Shown piece by piece: positions 16,420-25,219 of a stretch of DNA of 64,000 nucleotides (within the stretch, counting starts at the first letter, position 1; each line of letters starts with the position of its first letter). The translations under genes and the position numbers were made by a program. Location of the stretch: NCBI GenBank assembly GCA_014655195.1, contig BNBH01000032.1, positions 19,987 to 83,986 of the forward strand. The letters are read 5' to 3'. The stretch comes from Streptomyces cellulosae (lineage in GTDB: Bacteria > Actinomycetota > Actinomycetes > Streptomycetales > Streptomycetaceae). The notes beneath the pieces are model-generated. The model saw nothing but the letters and a program-made list of their open reading frames with translations, was not told where the DNA came from and ran no database searches.

Positions 16420-17777
16420 GCCGCCTCCCGGGCGGTGCCGCTCTGGCGGGCTTCAGTTCTCATCCGCAGGACGGACGGGTGGACCGTGATCGCGCCGACC
16501 GGCACGGGCCGGATCCCGGGGGCCGGTCGCAGCCGCCAGCGGGAGGCGATGAGGGCCGTGATGATCGTCATCTCGGTCCAGGCGAACGCGTCGCCGAGGC
16601 ACTGGCGCTTGCCGGCGCCGAACGGGATGAAGGCGTTCTTCGGCGGCTGCGGCCGGTCCGGCAGCCAGCGGTCGGGGTCGAACCGCAACGGATCGGGGTA
16701 CAGGCCGGGGTCGCGGTGCAGGGTGTAGGGGCTCCAGACGACATCGGTGCCGGCGGGCAGGGTGAAGTCGCCGAGCCGGACCGCGGCGGTGGCCTGCCGG
16801 GTCACCAGCCAGCCGGGGCTGTACAGGCGGAGGGTCTCCTGGACGAGAGCGCGGGTGAACGTCAGCCGCGGCAGGTGGTCGGCAGTGAGTTCCTGTCCGG
16901 CCAGGACGGTATCGACCTCGGTGTGGAGTCGTGCCTCGAGCTCGGGGTGGCGGCCGATCTCGTGGAAGAGCCAGGCCATGACGACGGCCGTCGTCTCGGA
17001 GCCAGCGGCGAGCAGGCCGGTGACTTCGGACAGGATCTCGTCGTCCGGGAGCGGGGCGCCGGTCTCGTCCCGGGCGTCCAGAAGCATCGAGACGACGTCG
17101 TCGTAGTCGTCGGGCCGTGTGCGGTGGTCGGTGATGATGGCGGCCACCGCCTGGTGCAGGATGCTGCTGGCGCGGGCGAGCCGCCGGTTGTGGCGGGTGG
17201 GCAGCCGGTCGAGCAGGGGCAGCGGCACGAGGGCGCGCCGGAGGGCCGCCTTGAAGAGGGTGTCCACGCTCGTGAGGATCGCGCGGGCGGCGTGAGGCGC
17301 GGGGGCGGCGGAGAACGCGGCGGTCATGACGATGTTCTGGGCCATCAGCTGCATCTCGGTCTTCAGGTCGAGCTCGTCGCCCTCGCTCCAGGTGCCGATG
17401 GCCGAGGCGGCGGTGTCGCGCATGGTCCGGACGTAGCCGGTGACTCGCTCGCGGTGGAAGGCGGGCTGCATCAGCCGGCGGCGCGTGAGGTGCCGGGGCC
17501 CGTCGGCCACCGGCAGGGCGTCCTTGCCGAAGAGCTTGAGCTTCTCGAAGAGCAGGCCCTTGGTGAAGTGGCCGGACTGGGCGGTGAGCATCTGGTGGAT
17601 CAACTCGGGCGAGTTGACCACGGTCACGGACTTCGGGCCGAGCGTGATCCGCACGATGGGGCCGTGGGTGCGCAGTTGCTGGAGGAAGGCCAGCCGGTCA
17701 CGCAGGAGCGGCAGGGCGTGTCCGATGAGCGGGCGCCGGCCTGGGGCGATCGGCGCGAGTCGGTGGTCGGCTGTCAC
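16416..17777 (-). CDS. Cytochrome P450 of the diterpene cluster
   Basis: 453 aa. GTG 17777 overlaps the class II cyclase stop (GTGA); longer upstream reading is antisense noise. All P450 landmarks are intact: I-helix AGSETT at residues 258-263, K-helix ETLR at 314-317, and the heme loop FGAGKRQCLG with Cys393. It lacks a membrane anchor, as expected of bacterial enzymes, and resembles the CYP102/CYP110-like style of long soluble P450s. Its role is inferred to be oxidation of the diterpene made by the neighbouring synthases. Redox partners are not encoded nearby. Confidence 0.9.
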   Translation of the reverse strand: MTADHRLAPIAPGRRPLIGHALPLLRDRLAFLQQLRTHGPIVRITLGPKSVTVVNSPELIHQMLTAQSGHFTKGLLFEKLKLFGKDALPVADGPRHLTRRRLMQPAFHRERVTGYVRTMRDTAASAIGTWSEGDELDLKTEMQLMAQNIVMTAAFSAAPAPHAARAILTSVDTLFKAALRRALVPLPLLDRLPTRHNRRLARASSILHQAVAAIITDHRTRPDDYDDVVSMLLDARDETGAPLPDDEILSEVTGLLAAGSETTAVVMAWLFHEIGRHPELEARLHTEVDTVLAGQELTADHLPRLTFTRALVQETLRLYSPGWLVTRQATAAVRLGDFTLPAGTDVVWSPYTLHRDPGLYPDPLRFDPDRWLPDRPQPPKNAFIPFGAGKRQCLGDAFAWTEMTIITALIASRWRLRPAPGIRPVPVGAITVHPSVLRMRTEARQSGTAREAA

Positions 17778-19387
17778 GAGGCCACTCCTTGCGTGTGCCG
17801 TCCGGGGCCGTGCCGGGTCAGCAGCTGGCGGGCGGCAAGGATCTCGGCCTGGATCATCGAGGTGGGGGCGTAGAGCGTCTTGTCGTGCCACAGCGCCGGC
17901 GGCTCGCGCCGGGTGTCCCAGGCGTCGAGGGCGTGCTCGGCGCGCTGGAGCGCTGTGCGCCACCCGGGACGGATGGCGGCGGCGGGATCGGCGAGGAGGA
18001 TCTGCACCGCGTACGCGGTCTCCTCCGCTGTGCCGCCCCAGATACCCCAGGTTCCGTCGTCGTGCTGGCTGGCCAGGACCCGGTCGACAGCCCTCTGGAT
18101 GGCTTGGCGGGTGCCCGGTCCGGGGTGGCCGAGGAGTGCTCGTACGCACCGCTCGGTGGCGTAGTACGGGGAGGCGTGCCATTTGTCCGTCCAGGCGCCG
18201 TCGGTCTGCTGATCCACCAGCCAGTCGCGCACCAGATCCATGCGCGGGTGGTGGACCGGGCTTACGGCCGGCCGCAGACGGAGGTGGGCTGTCAAGGCCT
18301 GGAGGGCGTGGGCGTTCGCCGTGACGGATCCGGTGTCCTCGCCGATGTAGCACCGGTAGTGGGTGTCGGCCCAGAACGCGGCGAGCGGGGCCGGGTCACA
18401 GGCTGTGCCGGTGACGGCGGCCACCAGCACGGCCATCGAGGTGTCGTCGGCGTCGGGCAGCAGCCCCGGGGCGCCGCGGACCCCGGCCGGGTCGTAGATG
18501 TCGTGTGCCCAGGCCCCGGCCGCGGCGCGGCACGCGGGCGGCAGGCCGGGGCGGGCGAGGGCGGCGGCGACCCACAGCCGCTCGAAGGCACGGACCGGTG
18601 CGGCCTCCGGCAGGAGCCCGCCGTATCGGCGGGCCGCGGCCGACAGGGCCGCCCTCGCCTGCTCTCCCTGCGCACGGTCCGGCTGGGAGGCGAGCCATGC
18701 GGCCGTGGCCGCGGGCGAGCTGCCGAGCAGGCCGTCCGGCACGGGCACCGCGTCGCCGGGCAGATGCCGGGCGACGCCCTCGAAGGTGTGGTGGAGCTTG
18801 CCCGGGACACCGGCGCGGCACCGCTGCGCGATCTCCTCGTGCCGATCGGGCCGGAATCCGGGCGGCACGCTCAGGCGCGCCCCGCGCGAGAGCGGCCCGA
18901 GGTGGGGCAGCGTGCCGATCACGGGCCGGTCCAGGAGGTTGTTGATGCGGGCGATGAGGCTGGGGACGAGGACTTCGATGGCTGCGGTGTCCGGCCACGG
19001 CCCGTCGGCCGGCAGGGCGCGCAGCGCGGCGAGGCCGTCGGCCGCGGCCGATGCGAGCCGGCCTCGGGTCGGGACGGCAGGGGTCTCGTCGCGGACGATG
19101 GTGGCGAGCAGGGCTTCGACGGCGCTGAGCGTCGGAAGCAGCCGGTACCGCGCCGGGCCTTCGCCCCAGGTGCCGTCCGGCAGCTGCTGGTTCAGCAGCC
19201 ATTCGAGCCGGGTTCCGTGCCCGTCGAGCTCCGGTGCCAGGGAGATGACGCGCGCCGTCTCGTATACCGATGCGCGGACGCTGCCCCACGGGTCGGCGTC
19301 GATGTCCGCCATCAGGCGGACGGCCTGGGAGTCGAACCGCCGAAGCGCCTGCGGTATGGCAGCGGTGCTTGCCCGGGTGCCGGTCAC
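17774..19387 (-). CDS. Class II diterpene cyclase (copalyl diphosphate synthase-like)
   Basis: 537 aa from GTG 19387, overlapping the GGPP synthase stop (GTGA). The class II acid motif DxDD is DADD at residues 312-315 in LLPDADDTSM. Two beta-gamma barrel QW-like repeats are visible, QLPDGTWGEGP near the N-terminus and SQHDDGTWGIWGG near the C-terminus. There is no class I DDxxD. Length and layout match bacterial labdane-type cyclases. Reaction inferred: protonation-driven cyclisation of GGPP to a bicyclic diphosphate, passed to the class I enzyme downstream. Confidence 0.92.
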   Translation of the reverse strand: MTGTRASTAAIPQALRRFDSQAVRLMADIDADPWGSVRASVYETARVISLAPELDGHGTRLEWLLNQQLPDGTWGEGPARYRLLPTLSAVEALLATIVRDETPAVPTRGRLASAAADGLAALRALPADGPWPDTAAIEVLVPSLIARINNLLDRPVIGTLPHLGPLSRGARLSVPPGFRPDRHEEIAQRCRAGVPGKLHHTFEGVARHLPGDAVPVPDGLLGSSPAATAAWLASQPDRAQGEQARAALSAAARRYGGLLPEAAPVRAFERLWVAAALARPGLPPACRAAAGAWAHDIYDPAGVRGAPGLLPDADDTSMAVLVAAVTGTACDPAPLAAFWADTHYRCYIGEDTGSVTANAHALQALTAHLRLRPAVSPVHHPRMDLVRDWLVDQQTDGAWTDKWHASPYYATERCVRALLGHPGPGTRQAIQRAVDRVLASQHDDGTWGIWGGTAEETAYAVQILLADPAAAIRPGWRTALQRAEHALDAWDTRREPPALWHDKTLYAPTSMIQAEILAARQLLTRHGPGRHTQGVAS

Positions 19388-20490
19388 GACTGCCGCACCG
19401 TGGCTATGCCGGCGATCTCCCTCAGAGCCTCGGCGGCGGGGAAGGGAAACGGGGCCCGGTCGAGTACGGTCAGGGCCGCATGGCGCCGGGCCGTGATCAT
19501 CGTCTCGACCTGCCGGCGAGCTCCGGAGTGCTCGATGACGTCACGTACGCGCCCGAAGTCCTCGTCCGACAGGTCCGGGTTGCCGACCGCCGTGCGCAGC
19601 AGCCGTTTGTCGGCGGCGGAGGCCGATTGCAGGGCGAGCGCCATCAGCACGGTGGCCTTGCCCTCCCGTATGTCGTCACCGACCGGCTTGCCGGTCTTGG
19701 CCGGATCGCCGAAGACGCCGAGGAGGTCGTCGCGCAGTTGGAAGGCCTCCCCCAGCGGGATGGCGAACTCGCTGCAGGCGCTGTGCACATCGGGTCCGGC
19801 GCCGGCGAGAGCCGCGCCGATGCGCAGCGGCCATTCCACGGTGTAGGAGGCGGTCTTGTAGCGCACGATCCGCAGCGCGGCCTCGATGTCGTCGCAGGGG
19901 CGGCCGGTCGCCATCAGGTCGAGGTACTGGCCGTACACGAGCTGGCTGCGCATGGTCTCCAGCAGGGGCTGGATCTGCCACGTCGCCTCCGCGCCAGGGC
20001 CGGTGCGGATGAGGTCGTCCGACAGCGTCAGGACGAGGTCGCCGAGCAGGAGGCCGGCGGCCAGGCCGTGAGCCGTGGCCCGGCGGGGCGGGTGCCCGTC
20101 GGCGACGTACGCCGTGGCGAGCGCGTGGTGCGCCGTGGGGCGGCCGCGGCGCAGGTCGCTGCGGTCCATCACATCGTCGTGGATCAGAGCGAAGGCATGG
20201 AAGAGTTCCAGGGACGCGGCCATACGCAGAATCCGGTCCCGGTCGCCGCGCCCCTCACCGGCGTACCAGCCTGTGACGCACAGGTGTGCCCGCAGGCGCT
20301 TGCCGCCGTCCAGGAGACTGCTCAGCGTCGTGAACAGCGGAGTCATCTCCGGCCCAGGCGCGGCCTGGGCCCTCTTGGCGAGGAAGTCGACGAGGATCGC
20401 GTCGACTTCGTCCCGTACGGCGGGCAGATCCGGCAGGGCGGTGGCGGATGTCACCGGTCGGCGTTTCCCCGTCTGGTCGAGGACCGTCAT
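19384..20490 (-). CDS. Geranylgeranyl diphosphate synthase (polyprenyl synthetase)
   Basis: 368 aa. ATG 20490 has a strong GGAGG 5 nt upstream. The first aspartate-rich motif is LIHDDVMDRSDLRRG (DDxxD) and the second lies in FQLRDDLLGVFGDPAKTGK. The family condenses IPP with allylic diphosphates; its place at the head of a diterpene operon supports GGPP (C20) as product. The four genes GGPPS, class II, P450 and class I are joined by 4-nt overlaps, implying tight co-translation. The order resembles Streptomyces labdane-type loci known to me (for example cyslabdan or raimonol type), but the product here is not predicted. Confidence 0.92.
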   Translation of the reverse strand: MTVLDQTGKRRPVTSATALPDLPAVRDEVDAILVDFLAKRAQAAPGPEMTPLFTTLSSLLDGGKRLRAHLCVTGWYAGEGRGDRDRILRMAASLELFHAFALIHDDVMDRSDLRRGRPTAHHALATAYVADGHPPRRATAHGLAAGLLLGDLVLTLSDDLIRTGPGAEATWQIQPLLETMRSQLVYGQYLDLMATGRPCDDIEAALRIVRYKTASYTVEWPLRIGAALAGAGPDVHSACSEFAIPLGEAFQLRDDLLGVFGDPAKTGKPVGDDIREGKATVLMALALQSASAADKRLLRTAVGNPDLSDEDFGRVRDVIEHSGARRQVETMITARRHAALTVLDRAPFPFPAAEALREIAGIATVRQS

Positions 20491-20617
20491 GGGGGCCTCC
20501 TTCTTCTTCAGAGCGGACCGAGATGGGCGGCTGTGAGGGGGCGGGTCGGCGTCGCCGGGCCGGGCTTACCCGTGGCGCGGCAGCACTCCTTGCTGCGTGG
20601 TGCGGGAAAGGCGAGGT

Positions 20618-21907
20618 TCAGCGCGGCCGGACGGAGGCCGGCAGCCGCCCGGCGGCGGGCCGTCGCGGCTCGGTGCTAGCCGGGCGAGGCGGGGTGCTCG
20701 GTGCCGGTGTGAGCGGGGTGAAGCGGCAGGGAAGTGCCGTCAGGACGCGGTAGATGGGGTCGGGCCGGTGCGCCAGCTGCTCGGCCGGTGCGGCGAGTTC
20801 GATGTCCGGCAGGGTGGCGGTGAGCCGCTCGATCGCCGCGATCGCGACGACGAGGGCGATGGACTGCGCGGGGCACTCGTGCGGGCCGGCGGCGAACGCC
20901 AGGTGCGCCTTGCGGTCGGAGCGGAATCCCTCACTGGTCTGTCCGGTGTAGGGGCAGGTGTTGATCGCGGCGTAGGAGACGAAGACCGGTTGGCCCTGCT
21001 CGATGTCACGTCCGTGGAAGTGCACGGAACGGTTCGGCCGGTGGAGGCTGTACATGGCCAGGGGCGGGTCGTTCCACAGGACGTCGTCGATGGCGTGCCG
21101 GATGGGCAGGCTGCCGGTCGTGAGGGTGCCGCGGTAGCGGTCGTCGGAGAGTATGCGGGCGGCGGTGTTGGCGATGAGACCGGCCAGCGTTTCCCAGGCG
21201 GCGCCCTGGGTGATCAGGACCTGGTTGGTCACTTCTTCCGGGGATAGGCCGTTGGGGTGGTCGATGAACCACGAGGTGAGGTCGTTGCCTCGCTGGGCGG
21301 CCTTCGTCTGGTAGAGCGTGCCGAGGTAGGCGCCGAGGGACTGCTCGCCTTGGGCCTTGCGGGTGAGATCTGTACTCGTCATCGCTTCGACCGCGCCGAT
21401 GAGCTGGGCCGCGGCAGCGTCGGGCATCCCGAAGAGGGAGTTGAGCACCATCAAGGGGAGCCGCCGGGCGTACTGGTTGACGAGGTCGGCGCGGCCGGCG
21501 TGGGAGAACTCGGCCAGGAGCGTGTCGGCGTGCCGCAGCGTCGTGTCCCGCACGTGCCGGGGGTCGAGGAGCGCGAAGCTGTCGGTGATGACCCGGCGCA
21601 GGTGTGCGTGTTCCTGCCCGTCCGCGAAGAACAGGCTGGGGCGCCACTGGAGCATCGGCATGACCGGACTGTCGGCCGGGACGTGCTGCATCCATCCGCG
21701 GGTGTCCTTGGTCCACAGGCCGGTCCGGTCGTGGAAGAGGTCCAGGGCGGCCCGGTAGTCGGTGATCACCCAGACGAGGACGCCGGCGTCGATCTCGGCG
21801 AGTCCTACGGGGCCCTGCTCTCGCAGGCGGGCGAAGCTGCGCTGGGGGACGGCGGCGTGCTCGGCGGTGTAGAGCGGCACGGCGGAGAACGGGGGGGCGG
21901 ACGTCAT
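20618..21907 (-). CDS. cvnE: Conservon cytochrome P450 CvnE (CYP157-like, lacks ExxR)
   Basis: 429 aa. ATG 21907 overlaps the CvnD stop (ATGA). The heme-ligand loop is FAAGPHECPAQ with Cys345. The K-helix position reads IDDVLWNDPP (residues 273-282), so the normally universal ExxR is absent. CYP157 enzymes of Streptomyces conservons are a known case of this (EQSLW-like K-helix). The I-helix has AAWETLAG rather than AGxxT. The C-terminal ~40 residues are Pro/Arg-rich. Role: conservon P450, substrate unknown; it could also oxidise the diterpene made by the operon starting 128 bp downstream. Confidence 0.9.
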   Translation of the reverse strand: MTSAPPFSAVPLYTAEHAAVPQRSFARLREQGPVGLAEIDAGVLVWVITDYRAALDLFHDRTGLWTKDTRGWMQHVPADSPVMPMLQWRPSLFFADGQEHAHLRRVITDSFALLDPRHVRDTTLRHADTLLAEFSHAGRADLVNQYARRLPLMVLNSLFGMPDAAAAQLIGAVEAMTSTDLTRKAQGEQSLGAYLGTLYQTKAAQRGNDLTSWFIDHPNGLSPEEVTNQVLITQGAAWETLAGLIANTAARILSDDRYRGTLTTGSLPIRHAIDDVLWNDPPLAMYSLHRPNRSVHFHGRDIEQGQPVFVSYAAINTCPYTGQTSEGFRSDRKAHLAFAAGPHECPAQSIALVVAIAAIERLTATLPDIELAAPAEQLAHRPDPIYRVLTALPCRFTPLTPAPSTPPRPASTEPRRPAAGRLPASVRPR

Positions 21908-22515
21908 GACAGATCGGCTCCGGCGCGGGATACGAGGTGGTCGGCCAGTGTTCTGAGCGCGTTCAGTACCGACGTGCGGTCCCGCGCGTCGCAGGTGACC
22001 AGGGGGGTGTGCTCTTCCAGGTCGAGCCTTTTGCGCACGAGGTCGAGTTCGTGCTCGGGGGTGTCGGGGAACTGGTTCAGCGCGACGACGTAGTCCAGTC
22101 CGGCCTCCTCGACGAGGTCCATCACCTCGAAGGAGGCGCCCAGTCGGCGGGTGTCGACGAGGACCAGGGCGCCGAGGGCTCCCTGGGCGATGTCCTCCCA
22201 GATGACCCGGAACCGCTCCTGCCCCGGCGTCCCGAACAGGTACAGGACGATGCGGGCGCCGGGCAGCGTGAGGCGGCCGAAGTCGAGGGCGACCGTGGTG
22301 GTGTTCTTGCCGTCGACGACCAGGTCGTCGACCGACGCCGCGGCCTGTGTCATCGGCTCTTCCGTGTGCAGGCTGCGGATCTCGGACACCGTCTCGATGG
22401 CCGTGGTCTTACCGATCCCGAACGGCCCGACGATGAGGATCTTCACCAGGTCGAAATCCCCGTCGGGCAGGTACACCGGTGACGGCGGGCTGCTAGAGGG
22501 CGGTGAGGAGACCAT
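21904..22515 (-). CDS. cvnD: Conservon GTPase CvnD
   Basis: 203 aa. P-loop GPFGIGKTT near residues 30-38, then a G3-like region LYLFGTPGQERF, and NQFP in place of NKxD. This is the MglA/Ras-like conservon GTPase. The gene starts 23 nt inside the end of CvnC, as conservons usually do. In S. coelicolor Cvn9, CvnA-D form a membrane-associated complex resembling a G-protein-coupled system; the same assembly is inferred here. Confidence 0.93.
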   Translation of the reverse strand: MVSSPPSSSPPSPVYLPDGDFDLVKILIVGPFGIGKTTAIETVSEIRSLHTEEPMTQAAASVDDLVVDGKNTTTVALDFGRLTLPGARIVLYLFGTPGQERFRVIWEDIAQGALGALVLVDTRRLGASFEVMDLVEEAGLDYVVALNQFPDTPEHELDLVRKRLDLEEHTPLVTCDARDRTSVLNALRTLADHLVSRAGADLS

Positions 22516-22873
22516 CGCGGACCCTTTCCAGGAGAGACTTGGGGGGCCGCCCGGCCCCGGGTGTCCGAATGCCGTCGGGAATCCCGGAGAGAGGCGTTCG
22601 TGCCATCAGGTAGCCGTCGTCGACGAGCTGGGAGGCGAGCATCTTGCAGACCCCCATCGGCAGTCGCAGATAGCCAGCGGATTCTGCGACGGTCAGCGAC
22701 CCCTTGGCGGTCAGGTCGAGCAGCCGCTGCTGTGCCGGGGTGTGGTGGGGCTTGGCCGGCAGGCCGGTAGCGATAAGCACGGTGAGCGCCTGCAGTGAGT
22801 TGCGGGTGGATGCGCTGCTGCCTCCGGGCGCCAGGTAGCTCGGGACGAGCCTGCGTCCCTGGCCTTGGCTCAT
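22493..22873 (-). CDS. cvnC: Conservon protein CvnC (DUF742)
   Basis: 126 aa. DUF742 signature: RLVPSYLAPGG at the start, followed by winged-helix-like LTAKGSLTVAESAGYLRLPM and LVDDGYLMARTP. ATG 22873 overlaps the CvnB stop (ATGA). The family is always found between the roadblock protein CvnB and the GTPase CvnD. It may link the GTPase to the sensor or to DNA; the exact activity is unproven. Confidence 0.93.
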   Translation of the reverse strand: MSQGQGRRLVPSYLAPGGSSASTRNSLQALTVLIATGLPAKPHHTPAQQRLLDLTAKGSLTVAESAGYLRLPMGVCKMLASQLVDDGYLMARTPLSGIPDGIRTPGAGRPPKSLLERVRDGLLTAL

Positions 22874-23376
22874 GAGGCCGGGCCGTCGTTCCGCGACGAC
22901 ACGCTCATGACCTTCTCACCGAGCTTCCTCGCCCGCGTGGCCATGGTCTGCGCGATGATGCCCATCGGCGTCGCCGGGCCGAACGCGGCGGCCAGGTAGG
23001 CGTTCGTCCCTCCGCCCACGGGCATGACCATGAGGGTGCCGGCGCTCACGCCGTCCTGCGACGTGGGGTCGACGTCCAGCTGCACGGTGATGGTCGAGAT
23101 GGGCGTCTTCTCGTGAGCGCCGAGGGCCTCCACCGCCGCGGCACGGCTCGCTCCGTGGAGGGACGAGATCGCCGCGGAGACCCGGTCGACCATATCCCTC
23201 TTGGCACGGTCGTCCATGTCCCTCTTGGCCGTGCCCCTGGTGGTGCCTTCGGACACCCCTACGACGATTCCGTCAGAGGAGATGATCAGTGCGATGTGCA
23301 CACCGCTGATCGTGGTGATCGGGTCCAGGACCCAGGACGGATCGGCGATCTGCGCGGCGAGGGTGGAGCTGCTCAT
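22870..23376 (-). CDS. cvnB: Conservon roadblock/LC7 protein CvnB
   Basis: 168 aa. The roadblock/LC7 fold is shown by VLDPITTISGVHIALIISSD, GIVVGVSEG, and the closing TMATRARKLGEKVM helix. The family modulates Ras-like GTPases, in this case CvnD. ATG 23376 overlaps the CvnA stop (ATGA). Third gene from the 3' end in transcription terms, second after the sensor kinase-like gene. Confidence 0.93.
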   Translation of the reverse strand: MSSSTLAAQIADPSWVLDPITTISGVHIALIISSDGIVVGVSEGTTRGTAKRDMDDRAKRDMVDRVSAAISSLHGASRAAAVEALGAHEKTPISTITVQLDVDPTSQDGVSAGTLMVMPVGGGTNAYLAAAFGPATPMGIIAQTMATRARKLGEKVMSVSSRNDGPAS

Positions 23377-24689
23377 GTTCGGTCCTCGTTTCGGATGTCA
23401 GAAGGGGTTCCGGCTCGTCCGGCGGCTATCCCCTGTTCGAACGCGTCCCAGGTGTTGCGGGCCTGCTCCGGCTCGGGGGGACGACCTCCGGGTACGGCGC
23501 GCTCCTCCAAACCGGGCACCCTGCGGCCGCGGCGGTGCCGCTGGGGCAAAACCCCGCTGTCCGGGCTGGCGGCCCCGGGGTCGTCGGAGGTGATCGCTCT
23601 GCGTGGTGCGCGGGGGGCAGGGGCCGGCAGAGGGGACATGGCGGAGAGGGGGGCCGTGTGAGGGTCGATCGAGGTAACCAGAGCCGGGGGGATGGTGATG
23701 ATCGCGCGGACCCCCGAGTAGGGGGACGCCTGATCGACGGTGACCTGGAATCCGTGGTCGGCGACCAGCTGGCCGATGGCCGCGAAGCCGAGGGCGGGAG
23801 GATCACCGAGCTCGGTCAGCAGAACCTGCTGCCTGCCGGCGAGCAGTTGTGCCGCGCGACTGGCTTCCTCGGTAGTCATGCCCTTGCCGGCGTCGTCGAT
23901 CTGGATGCACACCGCGCCGTTGTCGGTCTGCAGGAGGGTGACCTCCACCGAGAGGTCCGCCCGTGACGACTCCAAGGCGTTCGCCAGCAGCTCCGTGCAA
24001 GCCACCGCGATGGGCTCCGCAGCGCGTCCGACAACGCCGACGGTGTCGGTGCGCAGCTTGGAGTGGAGGTGGATGCGCTCGAAGCCGTGCAGGCGGGAGG
24101 TCGCCCCGGTGACGAGGTCGGGAAGATGGGTGTCCGAGCGGACGAGGCCGGGCCAGGAGCCGGCGACGATCGCTCCCTTCTGGACCAGGCGCGCCAACTG
24201 CTCGTTGAGGTGGTCGAGACGGAAGTAGTTCTTGAGGGTCTCTTCGTCCTCGCAGGTCTGCTGCAGAGTGTCGAGATCGGTCTGAAGCTGGTACGACTTG
24301 GCCTGGATCTCCATGAAGGCGCCGCGTAGTGCAGCGCGGGCCGCCGCATCCACACGGTGCCGCTCTTCGAGAACCACCTTCGCGAACAACTCCTGGACCG
24401 AGTCGAGGAGGGCCGCGAACTCGGTGCCGGACAGGCTGGTGTCCCCCAGACCGGGAACGGGGTAGTGAGCGCTGCGCAGATGCAGAGCCTGGCTGGGCAG
24501 CCGCACGTTTACGAGATGCTGCAGCGCCTCGATCTTCCGCTGTTCCTCGGCCGCAGCGCTCGCTCGGGCCTGGGCGTGACTGCGAGAGAGCGTCCGGCGT
24601 GATCGTGCCGTGAGCGCCACGGCGATGACGATGCCGACGATTGTGGCACTCAAGGCCGCGATGGCCACTTCGTGTATCGCAGTCACGGT
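23373..24689 (-). CDS. cvnA: Conservon sensor histidine kinase-like protein CvnA
   Basis: 438 aa from GTG 24689, chosen because GAGGA lies 7 nt upstream; GTG 24725 in the same frame would add 12 residues. A single N-terminal membrane helix, ALSATIVGIVIAVALTA, is followed by a helical linker and an HATPase domain (IAVACTELLANALESS as N-box, QIDDAGKGMTTEEA as G1 box). No phospho-accepting His box is evident, as is usual for CvnA. The C-terminus is Pro/Arg-rich. It heads the conservon and is inferred to sense an unknown signal. Confidence 0.9.
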   Translation of the reverse strand, partial: TVTAIHEVAIAALSATIVGIVIAVALTARSRRTLSRSHAQARASAAAEEQRKIEALQHLVNVRLPSQALHLRSAHYPVPGLGDTSLSGTEFAALLDSVQELFAKVVLEERHRVDAAARAALRGAFMEIQAKSYQLQTDLDTLQQTCEDEETLKNYFRLDHLNEQLARLVQKGAIVAGSWPGLVRSDTHLPDLVTGATSRLHGFERIHLHSKLRTDTVGVVGRAAEPIAVACTELLANALESSRADLSVEVTLLQTDNGAVCIQIDDAGKGMTTEEASRAAQLLAGRQQVLLTELGDPPALGFAAIGQLVADHGFQVTVDQASPYSGVRAIITIPPALVTSIDPHTAPLSAMSPLPAPAPRAPRRAITSDDPGAASPDSGVLPQRHRRGRRVPGLEERAVPGGRPPEPEQARNTWDAFEQGIAAGRAGTPSDIRNEDRT

Positions 24690-25219
24690 CAGGTCCTCGG
24701 GTATCGAGGCCGCCTCCCCGGACACCGTGGGGTGATGTCAGGGTCACCCTGGGGGATGTTCGGCACATCCGGGGAAGCGGCGGATGGTGACAGGCGAGTG
24801 GTCGAGTGCTCCGGGACCTCGCCCGAGGGACGTGAGGGGTGGTGCAGTCGTCAGCTCCAAATCCGGTCTCGGCAAGCCGGTTTGGAACTGATCAACACCC
24901 TGCCGCGCTCCTGGAAGGTTCCGCCAGGGGGTGGCTGTGTCACCTCCGTGGTCACTTTTTCTCGCCCGTGCCACCAACCCGGACGTCGAAAACGTCATAG
25001 CCTTCGCAAACCTCGTGGCCGCTGAGGGCAGAGCGCTGGAAAAGTGACCACGGAGGTGACACACCGGTCTCCTGGACGCCGGTGCCCGACGATGCCACGG
25101 TGATTGGGGGCAGGCTGGCAGCACCGCCGCCGCCCTCTAACTCTTTCGCGCCGACGCGCCCGCGCCCTATGCAGCAGGCCGAAGCGGCGCCTGATACCCC
25201 GCGAAGAGAGCGAGCCTTC
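24690..25219. other. Divergent intergenic region between cvnA and an aldo/keto reductase
   Basis: About 530 bp without a supported gene. Contents: an imperfect hairpin at 24857-24885 (CCAAA...TTTGG around CCGG blocks), the long inverted repeat at 24936-25063, and upstream leader DNA for both flanking genes. Third-position bias is lost in all frames here. Confidence 0.6.
24936..25063. repeat. Perfect 24-bp inverted repeat flanking 80 bp (MITE-like)
   Basis: Arm 1 is 24936-24959 (begins TGTGTCACCTCC) and arm 2 is 25040-25063, its exact reverse complement (ends GGAGGTGACACA). The 80-bp middle has no gene. The TG...CA termini and the GTGGTCACTTTT block recall ends of IS21-type elements, so a miniature non-autonomous transposon is possible. 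No convincing target duplication is visible next to the arms. An alternative is a pair of regulator sites or a long transcript hairpin. Confidence 0.75.

Noticed and set aside
17778..18353. Upstream extension of the diterpene P450
   Set aside because: In-frame sequence runs antisense-like through the class II cyclase; the GTGA overlap at 17777 and the P450 N-terminus fix the real start.
15454..20490. Carotenoid or hopanoid cluster
   Set aside because: No phytoene synthase, desaturase or squalene synthase; the DxDD cyclase with a separate class I enzyme fits diterpene synthesis better.
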